From Aquariibacter albus (GTDB lineage Bacteria > Pseudomonadota > Gammaproteobacteria > Burkholderiales > Burkholderiaceae_C), in the NCBI RefSeq assembly GCF_014145335.1, contig NZ_JACIVI010000001.1:186001-250000 (forward strand): a stretch of DNA of 64,000 nucleotides, in the 5' to 3' direction. A model generated the notes under the pieces. It did no database searches, was not told the DNA's origin, and saw only the letters and a list, made by a program, of their open reading frames with translations. The translations under genes and the position numbers were made by a program. Positions 50,313 through 61,666 of the stretch are shown in pieces. How positions within the stretch are numbered: position 1 is the stretch's first letter; each line of letters opens with the position of its first letter.

Positions 50313-52125
50313 ATGTCTTTGTCCAAGGCTCCGGCCCCCCGGGCGGCCGCAGGCGCCCTCGCCCTGCTCGTCCCGACCTTCGCGCTCGCCCAGGGCGCCA
50401 CCCCGCTCGAACCCGTCGTCGTCAGTGCCAGCGGCTTCGAACAGCGCATCACCGAGGCGCTGCCCCACACCACCGTGCTCGGCGAAGCCGAGATCCGCGC
50501 CAGCGGCCAGACCGACCTGCCCGGCCTGCTGCGCGGCCTGGCCGGCTTCGAGGTCGCCCAGAATGGCGGCCACGGCGCGGTCAGCACCGTCTTCCTGCGC
50601 GGCGCCGCGCGCAACCAGTCGCTGCTGCTCGTCGACGGCGTGCGCGTCGGCTCGCTGACCGTGGGCAGCGCGGCCATCGAGCAGATCCCGCTCGACCAGA
50701 TCGAGCGGGTCGAGATCGTCCGCGGCAATGTCTCGGCCCTCTATGGCGCGAATGCCGTCGGCGGCGTGATCCAGGTCTTCACCAAGCAGGGCCGCCCCGG
50801 CACCCAGCCTTATGCGCTGGTCGAAGTTGGCAGCCAGGCCAGCCGGCGCGTGTCGGCCGGCGTCGGCGGCAGCCTGGGCGAGGGCGGGGCCACCCGCTAC
50901 AGCCTCGGCCTCTCGCACTTCCGCACCGAGGGCGAAACCGCCATCGACCCGCGCCAGGCCCCGGGCGTGAATCCCGACCGGGACGGCTACCGCAACGTCG
51001 GCCTGAATGCCAGCCTCAGCCACCAGCTCGATGCCCGCCATCGCCTGGCCGCCCGCCTGCTGCTGCAGGACGGCCGGGTGCAGTACGACAGCGCCTTCGC
51101 CCCCACCGACCGGGTCAACCTGCTCGACACCGCGCTGCGCAACCTCGCGCTCGACTGGGATGCACGCTTCACGCCCGGCTGGCGCGCCAAGCTGAGCCTG
51201 GCCGCCTTCGAGGAGCAGTCTCACGATGTGAGCCGCGGCGTGGCCGAGACCCGCTTCGACACCGAGGGTCACCAGATCGAATGGCGCCACGAGATCGACC
51301 TCGGCCCCGGCCAGGCCGCCGTCTCCTTCGGCACCGCGCGCCAGAAGGTCAGGAGCACCACCGGCTACACCGCCCAGCGCCGCGACACCGACCACCTGGC
51401 CCTGGCCTACCAGGCCAGCTTCGGGCCTGGCCAGCTGCAGGCCGCGCTGCGCCACGACGACCACTCCGACGTCGGCAGCGCGACCACCGGCCTGCTGGCC
51501 ACCGGCTGGCAGCTGGACGAGACCTTCAAGCTGATCGGCAGCGTGTCCAATGCCTTCAACGTGCCGACCTTCAACCAGCTCTACTTCCCCGGCTTCAGCA
51601 ACCCGGACCTCAAGCCCGAGAAGGCGCGCAGCGTCGAGCTCGGCCTGCAGGCCGCGGCCGGGGCCAGCCTGGGCCGGCTCGCGCTCTTCCGCACTCGCTA
51701 CCGCGACCTGATCGCCGGTTTCCCCGCGACCAACATCGCGCGGGCCGAGGTCGAGGGCCTGGAGTTCAGCGGCAGCACCGAATGGGCGGGCTGGCGCCTG
51801 CGCGCCAGCGCCACCTTCCAGCGCCCCGAGGACGACCAGGGCGAGACCCTGATCCGCCGCGCCCGCCACTTCGGCAGCGTCGAGATCGGCCGCAACACCA
51901 CGCAGTGGCGCGTCAACGGCCAGCTCGTCCATGGCGGCAGCCGCAGCGACCTGGACTTCGGCAGCTTCCCCGCGGCCCGCGTCACCCTGGAACGCCACAC
52001 CCTGCTCAACCTGAGCGGCGCCTGGAAGCTGGCCCCGGCCCTGTGGCTGACCGGCCGCGTGCTGAATGCGACGGACGAGCGCTACCAGACCGTGCTGAGC
52101 TACCCCTCGGCCGGTCGCGAGCTGC

Positions 52126-52151
<26 letters not shown>
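50313..52151 (+). CDS. btuB: Vitamin B12 TonB-dependent receptor
   Basis: Outer-membrane receptor for cobalamin. The 612-residue protein from ATG 50313 has a signal peptide (GALALLVPTFALAQG) and a TonB-box-like LEPVVVSASGFEQRI. The plug motif is VFLRGAARNQSLLLVDGVRV, with IPLDQIERVEIVRGNVSALYG. The barrel ends GRELHVGLEWRP, with the terminal aromatic strand. An in-frame ATG at 50217 has a much better Shine-Dalgarno (TGAGGAA at 50204-50210, spacing 8) but would add 32 residues before the signal peptide. It is controlled by the upstream riboswitch and overlaps the fused btuCD gene by 26 bases. Confidence 0.94.
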
Positions 52152-54087
<1,936 letters not shown>

Positions 54088-54145
54088 GAGGCGGCATGCC
54101 GCGCCCCGCTGCCCCCGTCCCCTGCGGCCCGCGGGCCGCCCGGCG

Positions 54146-55174
54146 ATGAAGCCCGGTTCTGATCCCGCCGCGCGCCGCCGCCTGCTGGGTGGCGTGGCGG
54201 CCCTGGCCGGCCTGGCCTGGGCCGGTGCCGGACGGGCCGCCGCACCGGGTCCTGCGCCCGGTGTTGCACCGGCGGCCGGAGCGGGTGCGCGTGCGCGGGA
54301 GGAAACGGCGTCCGGCGGGGGCGTCGCCGCCGCGGCCGCCCCCGCCGGCCCGGTCGAGGTGATCGACGACCGCGGCCTGCGCCTGCGCCTGCCGCGGCCG
54401 GCGCGGCGCATCGTCAGCATCGCGCCGCATCTGGCCGAGCTGGCTTTCGCGGCCGGGGCCGGCGAGCGCCTGGTCGGCGTCAGCGCCTACAGCGAGCATC
54501 CGGCCGCGGCCCGCCGCCTGCCGCGCATCGGCGACAGCAACGGCCTGGACCTGGAACGCATCCTGGCCCTGCAGCCCGACCTGGTCCTGGCCTGGGACGG
54601 CGGCACGCCCGAGCGCCAGCTCGCCCGCCTCGATGCGCTGGGCCTGCCGGTCTTCCACGACCATCCGCGCCGCCTGGCCGACATCGCCCACAGCATCGAG
54701 CGCATCGGCCGCCTGGCCGGCTGCGCCCCGCAGGCCGAGGCGGCCGGGGCCGCCCTGCGCGCCCGGCTGGCCGCGCTGCGCGCGGCGGCGGCGGGCAAGC
54801 CGCCGGTGCGGGTCTTCTTCCAGGTCTGGCACCAGCCGCTGCTGACGGTCAGCGGCCGGCACCTGATCGACGAATTGATCGGCCTGTGCGGCGGCGTCAA
54901 TGTCTTCGCCGGCCTGCGCCCGGTGGTGCCCCAGCTGGGCCTGGAGGCCGTGTTGCGCGAAGACCCCGAGCTGATGATCGCGACCGCCGAGCCCGGCCTG
55001 CCCGATCCGCTGGCGCCCTGGCGCGCCTGGCCCGGCCTGCGGGCCGTCGCCCGGGGCCAGCTGCTGCGCCTGGACGGTGGCGAGCTGGGCCAGCCGACGC
55101 CGCGCATGCTCGACACCGTCGGGCCGATCTGCGCGGCGATGGACGCGGTGCGCGCCCGCCGCGCCGGCCCCTGA
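54146..55174 (+). CDS. btuF: Periplasmic cobalamin-binding protein
   Basis: Solute-binding protein delivering B12 from BtuB to the BtuCD transporter. The 342-residue protein starts with a twin-arginine-like or Sec signal (RRRLLGGVAALAGLAWAGAG), an alanine/glycine-rich linker, then two lobes of the class III binding fold (RRIVSIAPHLAELAFAAGAG, LPRIGDSNGLDLERILALQPDLVLAWDGG, and VRVFFQVWHQPLLTVSG). It follows the fused transporter after 58 bases. It is convergent with the RND pump gene. Confidence 0.88.
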   Translation: MKPGSDPAARRRLLGGVAALAGLAWAGAGRAAAPGPAPGVAPAAGAGARAREETASGGGVAAAAAPAGPVEVIDDRGLRLRLPRPARRIVSIAPHLAELAFAAGAGERLVGVSAYSEHPAAARRLPRIGDSNGLDLERILALQPDLVLAWDGGTPERQLARLDALGLPVFHDHPRRLADIAHSIERIGRLAGCAPQAEAAGAALRARLAALRAAAAGKPPVRVFFQVWHQPLLTVSGRHLIDELIGLCGGVNVFAGLRPVVPQLGLEAVLREDPELMIATAEPGLPDPLAPWRAWPGLRAVARGQLLRLDGGELGQPTPRMLDTVGPICAAMDAVRARRAGP

Positions 55175-55187
55175 GGCCCGGCCCCGC

Positions 55188-58100
55188 TCAGCGCCCGGCC
55201 GGCGCCGGTGTGGCAGCGGGCCGCACCCGGAAGCAGGCCGCGTAGAGCGCCGGCACCACGATCAGGCTCAGCGCCGTGGCCACCACCAGGCCGCCCATGA
55301 TCGCGATCGCCATCGGCCCCCAGAACACGCTGCGGCTCAGCGGGATCATGGCCAGGATGGCGGCGGCGGCGGTCAGCACCACCGGCCGCGCGCGCCGCAC
55401 GCTGGCATCGACCACGGCGGTCCAGCGGGCCGCGCCGGCCGCGATGTCGTGGTCGATCTGGTCGACCAGGATCACGGCATTGCGCATGATCATGCCGCCC
55501 AGCGCGATCACGCCCAGCAGCGCAACGAAGCCGAAGGGCGCCTGGAAGGCCAGCAGCGCCGGCACCACGCCGATCAGGCCCAGCGGCGCGGTGAGGAAGA
55601 CGATGCCGACCCGCAGGAAGCTCTGCAGCTGCACCATCAGCACGCCCAGGGTGACCAGGAACATCAGCGGGAAGACGGCGAAGAGCGCGCGGTTGGACTT
55701 GTCGCTCTCCTCGCTCGCGCCGCCGATCTCCAGGCGGTAGCCGGCCGGCAGCCGCTGCACCAGCGGCTGCAGCGTGGGCCAGACGGCCGCGGTGGCCGAG
55801 GGGGCCTGCACGCCGTCGACCACGTCGGCGCGCACGGTCAGCACGGGCTCGCGGTTGCGGGTCCAGATCACCGGCTCCTCGAAGCCCGGCGTGATCGTCG
55901 CCAGTTCCGACAGCGGCAGGGCGCGGCCGTCGCGGCCGAAGAGCTGCACGTCGCCCAGCCGCTCGATCGCACTGCGCTCGTCGGGGCTGGCGCGCACCAG
56001 CACCTCGACCAGGTCCTCGCCGCTGCGGATCGCGGTGGCCGGTGCGCCCGAGAGCACGGCCTGCAGCACGCCGGCCACGTCGGCGCTGGCCAGGCCGTGT
56101 TCGCGCAGGCGGGCCGCATCGGGCTGCACCTGCACGCTGCGGACCTGCTCGTTCCAGTCGAGCTGCACATCGCGCAGCAGCGGGCTGGCGCGCATCTGGT
56201 CGCGGACCTCGGCGGCGATGCGGCGCAGGGTGTCGGGCTCGGGGCCGATCACGCGGAACTGCACCGGAAAGCCGACCGGCGGGCCGAACTCCAGCCGCAG
56301 CACCCGGCCGCGCAGCTCGGGGAAGGCCTCGTCGGCATCGAGCAGGGCGCGCAGGCGGCCGCGCACGGCCTCGCGCTCGGCCAGGCCGGCGGTCTGGATG
56401 ACGAACTGGGCATAGCCCGGGTTGGGCAGCTCGGGCGCGAGCGAGAGGAAGAAGCGCGGCGAGCCCGCGCCGACGTAGGCGGTGTAGCCCTGGATCTGCG
56501 GGTCGGCGGCCAGCACCGTCTCCATGCGTTTCACCGCGGCTTCGGTGGCGGCGAAGCTGCTGCCCTCGCGCAGTCGCAGCTCGACCAGCAGCTCGGGCCG
56601 CGAGGCGGTCGGGAAGAACTGCTGCTGCACCCGGCCCATGCCGGCCGCGGCCAGCACGAAGGCCAGCAGCGTGCCCAGCAGCACCTTGCCGCGATGCGCG
56701 ACCGCCCGCTCGACGACGCGGCGCAGCGCGCGGTAGACCGGCTTGTCGTGCGGGTCGGCCCCGGCATGGCCGCTGCCGATGCGGCGCGGCAGCAGCTTCA
56801 CGCCCAGGTAGGGCGTGAAGACCACGGCGACGAACCAGCTGGCGATCAGCGCCAGGCCCACCACCCAGAAGATGCCGCCCGCGTACTCGCCCGAGATCGA
56901 GCGTGCGAAGCCCACCGGCATGAAGCCGGCCACGGTCACCAGGGTGCCGGTCAGCATGGGGAAGGCGGTCGAGGTCCAGGCGAAGCTGGCGGCGCGCACG
57001 CGGTCCCAGCCTTCCTCGATCTTCACCACCATCATCTCGACGGCGATGATCGCGTCGTCGACCAGCAGGCCCAGGGCGATGATCAGCGCGCCGAGCGAGA
57101 TGCGGTCCAGCGCCCAGCCCAGGGCGTGCATGACGATGGCCACCAGGCCCAGCACCAGCGGCACCGAGGCCGCGACCACGATGCCGGTGCGCCAGCCGAG
57201 GAAGACGAAGCTGACCGCCAGCACGATGGCCAGGGCTTCGAGGAAGGCGCGTTCGAACTCCCACACCGAGGCGTCGACGACCTGGGGCTGGTCGGCGTAC
57301 TTCTCCAGCGTCACGCCGGCCGGCAGCTCGCGCTGCAGCGTCGCCAGCCGTGCATCGAGCGCGTGGCCGAGCGCGAGGATGTTGCCCTCGCGGACCATGG
57401 TCACGCCGATCGCCAGCACCGGCTCGCCCTGGCGGCGGATGCTGAAGCTGGCCGGGTCCTCGGTGCCGCGGCGCACCGTGGCCAGGGCATCGAGCCGCAG
57501 GGTGCGCGGGCCCTCGGGGCCGCGCACCTCGATGGGCAGGGCGGCCACGTCGGCGGCGTCGCGCAGCGCGCCGCCGACGCGCACGAAGACGCGGTCCGGC
57601 CCCTGCTCGGCCGCGCCGGCCGGGGCCAGCGCGTTCTGCCGCGCCAGCGCGTCCAGGATGGGCTGCGGCGTCAGGCCCAGCGCGGCGAGCTTGCGGGTCG
57701 AGAACTCGACGAAGACCTTCTCCGCCTGCCGGCCCAGGATGTCGATCTTGGCCACGCCGGGCACCGCGCGCAGGCTGCGCTTGAGCTCCTCGGCCAGGCG
57801 GCCCTGCTCGGGCAGGGTCAGCTCGGGCGCGCGCAGGGCCACCAGCATTGCGTAGACGTCGGTGTATTCGTCGTTGTAGAAGGGGCCGCGCACGCCCTCG
57901 GGAAACTCGTGGCGCACATCGCCGATCTTCTTGCGCGCCTGGTACCAGGCGGCTTCCAGCTCGGCCTTGGGCGTGCCGCCGTCCATCCACAGCGTCATGC
58001 CGCCGAAGCCCTGGCGCGCGAAGCTCTGGATGCGGTCGACGCCACCGATCTCCTGCAGCTCGCGCTCCATGCGGTTGAGCACCTGGCCGCGCAGGGTCTC

Positions 58101-58337
58101 GGCGCTGGCGCCCGGCCAGGCGACGACCAGGGTCATGGCCGGGACATTGAAGTTCGGATCCTCCAGCCGGCCCAGGCGCTGGAAGCTGAACACGCCGGCG
58201 ATCAGCGTCGCCAGGATCATGAAGAGCACGAGGGCCGGATGGGCCACGGCCCAGGCCGAGAGGTTGAAGCGCTCGGCCGGGGCGGGGCCGGCGGCGGGCC
58301 GCGGCGCACCGGGCGGGGTCTGCGGGCCCGCGCTCAC
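55188..58337 (-). CDS. RND-family efflux pump, inner-membrane subunit
   Basis: Proton-driven export protein of 1049 residues with the canonical RND layout: 12 transmembrane helices and two large periplasmic loops. The proton-relay pair is in helix 4 (GLLVDDAIIAVEMM). Other hallmarks are FNVPAMTLVVAWPGASAETL, the IMRNAVILVDQ helix and SVFWGPMAIAIMGGL in the C-terminal half. It resembles the HAE1/CzcA-like permeases that export organic compounds or solvents rather than a heavy-metal-specific pump. The ATG overlaps the upstream adaptor stop (ATGA). It is the last gene of the operon. Confidence 0.94.
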   Translation of the reverse strand: MSAGPQTPPGAPRPAAGPAPAERFNLSAWAVAHPALVLFMILATLIAGVFSFQRLGRLEDPNFNVPAMTLVVAWPGASAETLRGQVLNRMERELQEIGGVDRIQSFARQGFGGMTLWMDGGTPKAELEAAWYQARKKIGDVRHEFPEGVRGPFYNDEYTDVYAMLVALRAPELTLPEQGRLAEELKRSLRAVPGVAKIDILGRQAEKVFVEFSTRKLAALGLTPQPILDALARQNALAPAGAAEQGPDRVFVRVGGALRDAADVAALPIEVRGPEGPRTLRLDALATVRRGTEDPASFSIRRQGEPVLAIGVTMVREGNILALGHALDARLATLQRELPAGVTLEKYADQPQVVDASVWEFERAFLEALAIVLAVSFVFLGWRTGIVVAASVPLVLGLVAIVMHALGWALDRISLGALIIALGLLVDDAIIAVEMMVVKIEEGWDRVRAASFAWTSTAFPMLTGTLVTVAGFMPVGFARSISGEYAGGIFWVVGLALIASWFVAVVFTPYLGVKLLPRRIGSGHAGADPHDKPVYRALRRVVERAVAHRGKVLLGTLLAFVLAAAGMGRVQQQFFPTASRPELLVELRLREGSSFAATEAAVKRMETVLAADPQIQGYTAYVGAGSPRFFLSLAPELPNPGYAQFVIQTAGLAEREAVRGRLRALLDADEAFPELRGRVLRLEFGPPVGFPVQFRVIGPEPDTLRRIAAEVRDQMRASPLLRDVQLDWNEQVRSVQVQPDAARLREHGLASADVAGVLQAVLSGAPATAIRSGEDLVEVLVRASPDERSAIERLGDVQLFGRDGRALPLSELATITPGFEEPVIWTRNREPVLTVRADVVDGVQAPSATAAVWPTLQPLVQRLPAGYRLEIGGASEESDKSNRALFAVFPLMFLVTLGVLMVQLQSFLRVGIVFLTAPLGLIGVVPALLAFQAPFGFVALLGVIALGGMIMRNAVILVDQIDHDIAAGAARWTAVVDASVRRARPVVLTAAAAILAMIPLSRSVFWGPMAIAIMGGLVVATALSLIVVPALYAACFRVRPAATPAPAGR

Positions 58338-59467
58338 GGCCGGCTCCTCGGGGCCACGGCGAGGCCGGCGTCGAGCTTCTGCGCGCCGACGCTGACGATG
58401 CGCTCGCCCGGCTGCAAGCCGCGCACGCGCAGGGTCTCGCCCTCATGCGCCAGCACCTCGACCGGCCGGGCTTGCAGCCGGGCGCCCGCCGGCGCCGAGG
58501 CCGAGGCGGCGGTCTCGACCACCTGCCAGACCTTGGCCTCCGCGCCGTTCTTCAGCAGCGCGCTGACGGGGATGCGCACGCTGCCCGCCTCGGCCGCCGT
58601 GCCCCGGCGCGTCAGCAGCAGCTCGACGCTGCGGCCCAGGCCCAGCTCGGGGCGCCGGGCGGCTTCGCGGGCCGGCAGGGCGTAGCGCACGCGCAGGGTG
58701 CGCCCCTGGGCCGAGGCGATGGGCGCCTGCTCGCGCAAGGTCAGCGGCAGCGGCGCCTGGCCGCCGGCCAGCAGCCGGGCCTGCCAGGCGGCGGGGCCGC
58801 CGGGCAGCGATTCGGGCAGGTCGGCCTGCAGCTCGGGCGTCCCTTCCCGGGCCAGGCCCAGCACCGGCTGGCCCGCGCCCACGACCTGACCCGCTTCGGC
58901 CCGCACCGCCGTGATCACGCCGTCGAAGGGGGCCAGCAAGCGGCTGTGGCCCAGGCGCTGCTGCTCAAGCTGCAAGGCCTGCTGCGCCCGGGCCGTCTGG
59001 GCCCGGGCCGCTTCGGCGCGGCTGCGCTGGCGTTCGGCATCGGCCTGGCCGATCGCGCCGTCGCGGGCCAGGCCGGCGAAGCGGGTCGCATCCTCCTCGG
59101 CCTGGCCCTGGTCCACCTGGGCCGCGCGCAGCTGCGCCTCGGCCGCCTGCACCGCACGCTGCAGGTCGACCGGATCCTGCTCGGCCAGCAACTGGCCGGC
59201 CCGCACGCGCTGGCCGAGCTCCACGGCCCGCAGCCGGATCGCCCCGCCCTGGCGGAAGCCCAGATCACTTTCCACACGCGGCCGCAGGATGGCGCTGAAC
59301 TGCCGGATTTCGCTGTCGCCGGCGGCCTGCACGGAGCTCACGAAGACAGGCTGGGGCCGGCTGGGGGGCGGGGCTTCGGCGCTGCAGGCCGCCAGCAGCA
59401 GGCTGGCGAGGGCCGGCAGGCTGCACAGGGTGCGGCCGCGCGGGTGCGGGAGGGAGTCGACGGGCAT
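58334..59467 (-). CDS. RND efflux periplasmic adaptor (membrane fusion) lipoprotein
   Basis: 377-residue MFP protein bridging the RND pump and the outer-membrane channel. The signal peptide ends in lipobox LLAAC (about 24-28). The central barrel-sandwich/lipoyl region is split by an alpha-helical hairpin (about 95-165, many A/Q/R heptads). LLAPFDGVITAVRAEAGQVVGAGQPV is the second lipoyl half. The C-terminal part ends LRVRGLQPGERIVSVGAQKL. The stop overlaps the pump start by 4 bases. The intergenic distance to the outer-membrane gene is 49 bases. Confidence 0.93.
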   Translation of the reverse strand: MPVDSLPHPRGRTLCSLPALASLLLAACSAEAPPPSRPQPVFVSSVQAAGDSEIRQFSAILRPRVESDLGFRQGGAIRLRAVELGQRVRAGQLLAEQDPVDLQRAVQAAEAQLRAAQVDQGQAEEDATRFAGLARDGAIGQADAERQRSRAEAARAQTARAQQALQLEQQRLGHSRLLAPFDGVITAVRAEAGQVVGAGQPVLGLAREGTPELQADLPESLPGGPAAWQARLLAGGQAPLPLTLREQAPIASAQGRTLRVRYALPAREAARRPELGLGRSVELLLTRRGTAAEAGSVRIPVSALLKNGAEAKVWQVVETAASASAPAGARLQARPVEVLAHEGETLRVRGLQPGERIVSVGAQKLDAGLAVAPRSRP

Positions 59468-59516
59468 GGGGGCTCCGGGTCGGCGGGCGTGGGGGAAGGA
59501 GGGGCTTCGGCCGGGG

Positions 59517-60944
59517 TCAGCGCGTGGCCTGCGGTGGCAGGGACCAGCCGCCGCCCAGGGCCAGCATCAGTTGCACGGTGGTCTGGGCCTCGCGATGGCG
59601 GGCCGCGCTCAGCGCGAGCTCCGCGGCCAGCACGCCGCGCTCGGCCTCCAGCAGCGGCAGGCGACCGGTCTGGCCGGCCTGCCACAGGGCCTGGGCATGG
59701 CCGCGCTGGGCCTGTCGGCTGGCCAGGGTGGCTTCGGCCAGGTCGCGCTGCTGCCCGTCCTGCCCGCGGGCGACCAGGGCGGTCTCGACCTCTTCGAGGG
59801 CACGCAGCACGGCGGCCTGCAGGGCGTGCTCGGCCTCGGCCTCGCGGGCCCCGGCCCGCTCGATGCCTGCCCGGGTGCGTCCGCCGTCGAAGACCGGCAG
59901 GCGGAAGGCCAGGGCGGCGCTGCTGAAGCGCACGGGGGCGAGGGCCGCACCGTTGAGCGTCAGGTCCTGGCCGCCGAACAGCGCGCTCAGGAAGAGCCGC
60001 GGCCAGCGCTGGGCTTCGGCCTCGGCACGGCGTGCGCCAGCGGCACGCCATTGGCGCTCGGCCGCCTGCACATCGGGCCGTCGCCGCAGCAGTTCGGACG
60101 GCAGGCCGGGCCCGGGCCGGGGCCGTTCCAGCTGCTGGCGGCCCGCCCCGGCCAGCTCGGGCAGGGCTTCGCTCGGGGAACGGCCGCTGAGCACGGCCAG
60201 CCGGGCTTCGCTCGCAGCGATCAGCGTGCGCAGCGGCGGGCGCTGCGTGTCGAGGGCCAGGCGCTCGTCCTCGGCGCGGCGCAGGGCCAGCGCGCTGCCT
60301 TCGCCTGCGGCGAGGCGCCGCGCCTGCAGCCCCTCGGCCTCGCGCAGGCGCTCGTGCAGGGCGTCCAGCAGGGCCAGCTGCTCGCGTGCGCCACGCCACA
60401 GCAGGTAGTGGCGGGCGGTTTCGCCCGCCACCAGCAGCCGTGCACCGTCCACGCCGAGGGCGGCGGCCTGCGCATCGAGCTCGGCCGCCTGCACGGCCGC
60501 ACGCACGCCCCCGAAGAGGTCCAGCTCCCAGCTGCTGTCCAGCCCCAGGCGCAGGGCACGCACATCGGGCTGCCCACGCTTGACGGCCTCCGGCAGGCCG
60601 CTGCGCTGGTCGGACACCGTGCCCTGGGCATCGACCGTCGGCCCCTGCCGGCTGGCCTGGGCCGCCCAGCCCGCCTGGGCCTGGCGCACACGGGCCAGGG
60701 CGGCGCGCACGTCGAGGTTGTCCCCGAGGGCGCGCTCGACCAGTGCCGTCAGGGCGGGGTCTCCCCAATCGCGCCACCACGGGCCTTCGGCCCGGAAGGG
60801 CTCCCCCTCGGCATGGCGGAAGGCCCCCTCCGGGACGGCCAGACCGCCAGGTGTCGGCGCCGGGCCGGCGCAGCCGGCCAGGATCAGGCCCAGGGCCAGC
60901 AGGGCGCGCGGTCCGCGGGCGCGGAAGGGGTGGGGCAACTTCAT
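59517..60944 (-). CDS. Outer-membrane efflux channel lipoprotein (NodT/OprM family)
   Basis: 475-residue TolC-family channel. The lipobox is ILAGC (about 21-25), so it is lipid-anchored. The family repeats are visible as DNLDVRAALARVRQAQAG and the mirrored EVETALVARGQDGQQ region; the substructures LGLDSSWELDLFGG and LPSELLRRRPDVQAAERQW are characteristic of NodT-type channels. It is the first gene of the efflux operon, starting 62 bases from the divergent tetR, and its promoter is TTGACC-N17-TAGATT. Confidence 0.92.
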   Translation of the reverse strand: MKLPHPFRARGPRALLALGLILAGCAGPAPTPGGLAVPEGAFRHAEGEPFRAEGPWWRDWGDPALTALVERALGDNLDVRAALARVRQAQAGWAAQASRQGPTVDAQGTVSDQRSGLPEAVKRGQPDVRALRLGLDSSWELDLFGGVRAAVQAAELDAQAAALGVDGARLLVAGETARHYLLWRGAREQLALLDALHERLREAEGLQARRLAAGEGSALALRRAEDERLALDTQRPPLRTLIAASEARLAVLSGRSPSEALPELAGAGRQQLERPRPGPGLPSELLRRRPDVQAAERQWRAAGARRAEAEAQRWPRLFLSALFGGQDLTLNGAALAPVRFSSAALAFRLPVFDGGRTRAGIERAGAREAEAEHALQAAVLRALEEVETALVARGQDGQQRDLAEATLASRQAQRGHAQALWQAGQTGRLPLLEAERGVLAAELALSAARHREAQTTVQLMLALGGGWSLPPQATR

Positions 60945-60954
60945 GGATGACCTA

Positions 60955-61005
60955 ACTTGACTTGCTGGTACAGTAATCTATCCATGATTTACTATACGGT
61001 CAAGT
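60955..61005. promoter_or_regulatory. Divergent promoter and nested palindromic operator between efflux operon and tetR
   Basis: Minus strand: -35 TTGACC (complement of 60998-61003), 17-base spacer, -10 TAGATT (complement of 60975-60980) drive the efflux operon. Plus strand: TTGACT (60957-60962) and TATCCA (60979-60984), spacer 16, could drive tetR. Two nested inverted repeats overlap both: ACTTGAC/GTCAAGT (60955-60961, 60999-61005), and GTACAGTAA/TTACTATAC (60968-60976, 60989-60997; one mismatch). The stretch is strikingly AT-rich. Likely TetR operator by context. Confidence 0.75.
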
Positions 61006-61006
61006 A

Positions 61007-61648
61007 ATGGAATCAGCGTCGCCTCCGCCGGTCAAGCGTGGTCGTCCGCGCGATCCGGAGCGGCTGCGCCGCGTGCTCGAGGCCGCAGCGGAACACTTCC
61101 AGCGCGAAGGCTTCGCCGGCACCAGCATGGACGCGGTGGCCGCCCGCTCGGGCGTGTCCAAGATGACCATCTACACCTACTTCCCGAGCAAGGAGCACTT
61201 GTTCGAAGCCTGCGTCGCGGCGCGCATTGACGAGGTCTTTGCCTTCGACCGCCTGCCGCCGACGGATCTGCACGACCCGGCCCGGCTGCTGCGCCACCTG
61301 GGCCGCAGCTTCCTGAGCCTGATGCGCGACCCCGGCGTGATCGGCATGCACCGCGCCCTGTACGCGACGGCCGGCCAGCATCCCGGGGCCTGCGCGAGCT
61401 TCTTCGGCCAGGGCCCGCGCCGCCTGACCGACCAGCTTGCCGACGCCCTGCGCACCCTGCACGCGGCCGGCAGCCTGCGGGTGCCGGACCCGGCCCGCGC
61501 GGCCGACCAGTTCTATGCGCTCTTCCTCGGCCGCGACCATTGCGCCGCGATGCTCGGCCTGCCGCTGCCGGATGCCGCCGCGGATGCGGCCACCGTCGAG
61601 GCCAATGTGGCCCTGTTCCTGCGCGCACACGCACCGGCCGCGGGCTGA
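61007..61648 (+). CDS. TetR-family transcriptional regulator
   Basis: 213-residue repressor-type protein. The N-terminal helix-turn-helix (about 10-60) shows AAAEHFQREGFAGTSMDAVAARSGVSKMTIYTYFPSKEHLFEA, broken here as AEHFQREGFAGTSMDAVAA followed by SGVSKMTIYTYFPSKEHLF. The C-terminal ligand-binding part is diverse, as usual. It is divergent from the efflux operon with overlapping promoters, so it probably represses that operon and itself, and is relieved by a pump substrate. The ATG at 61007 is 2 bases after the palindrome. Confidence 0.93.
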   Translation: MESASPPPVKRGRPRDPERLRRVLEAAAEHFQREGFAGTSMDAVAARSGVSKMTIYTYFPSKEHLFEACVAARIDEVFAFDRLPPTDLHDPARLLRHLGRSFLSLMRDPGVIGMHRALYATAGQHPGACASFFGQGPRRLTDQLADALRTLHAAGSLRVPDPARAADQFYALFLGRDHCAAMLGLPLPDAAADAATVEANVALFLRAHAPAAG

Positions 61649-61666
61649 GCCCGGGCCGGGCCGGAC

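Noticed and set aside
54487-58446. A 1319-codon open frame overlapping the RND pump in another frame
   Set aside because: The 1049-residue frame in the same region is a complete RND protein; this one is rich in P/R/A/G with no motif.
61013-61630. Minus-strand open frame opposite tetR
   Set aside because: The plus-strand frame has a classical TetR helix-turn-helix; the antisense frame has no motif.
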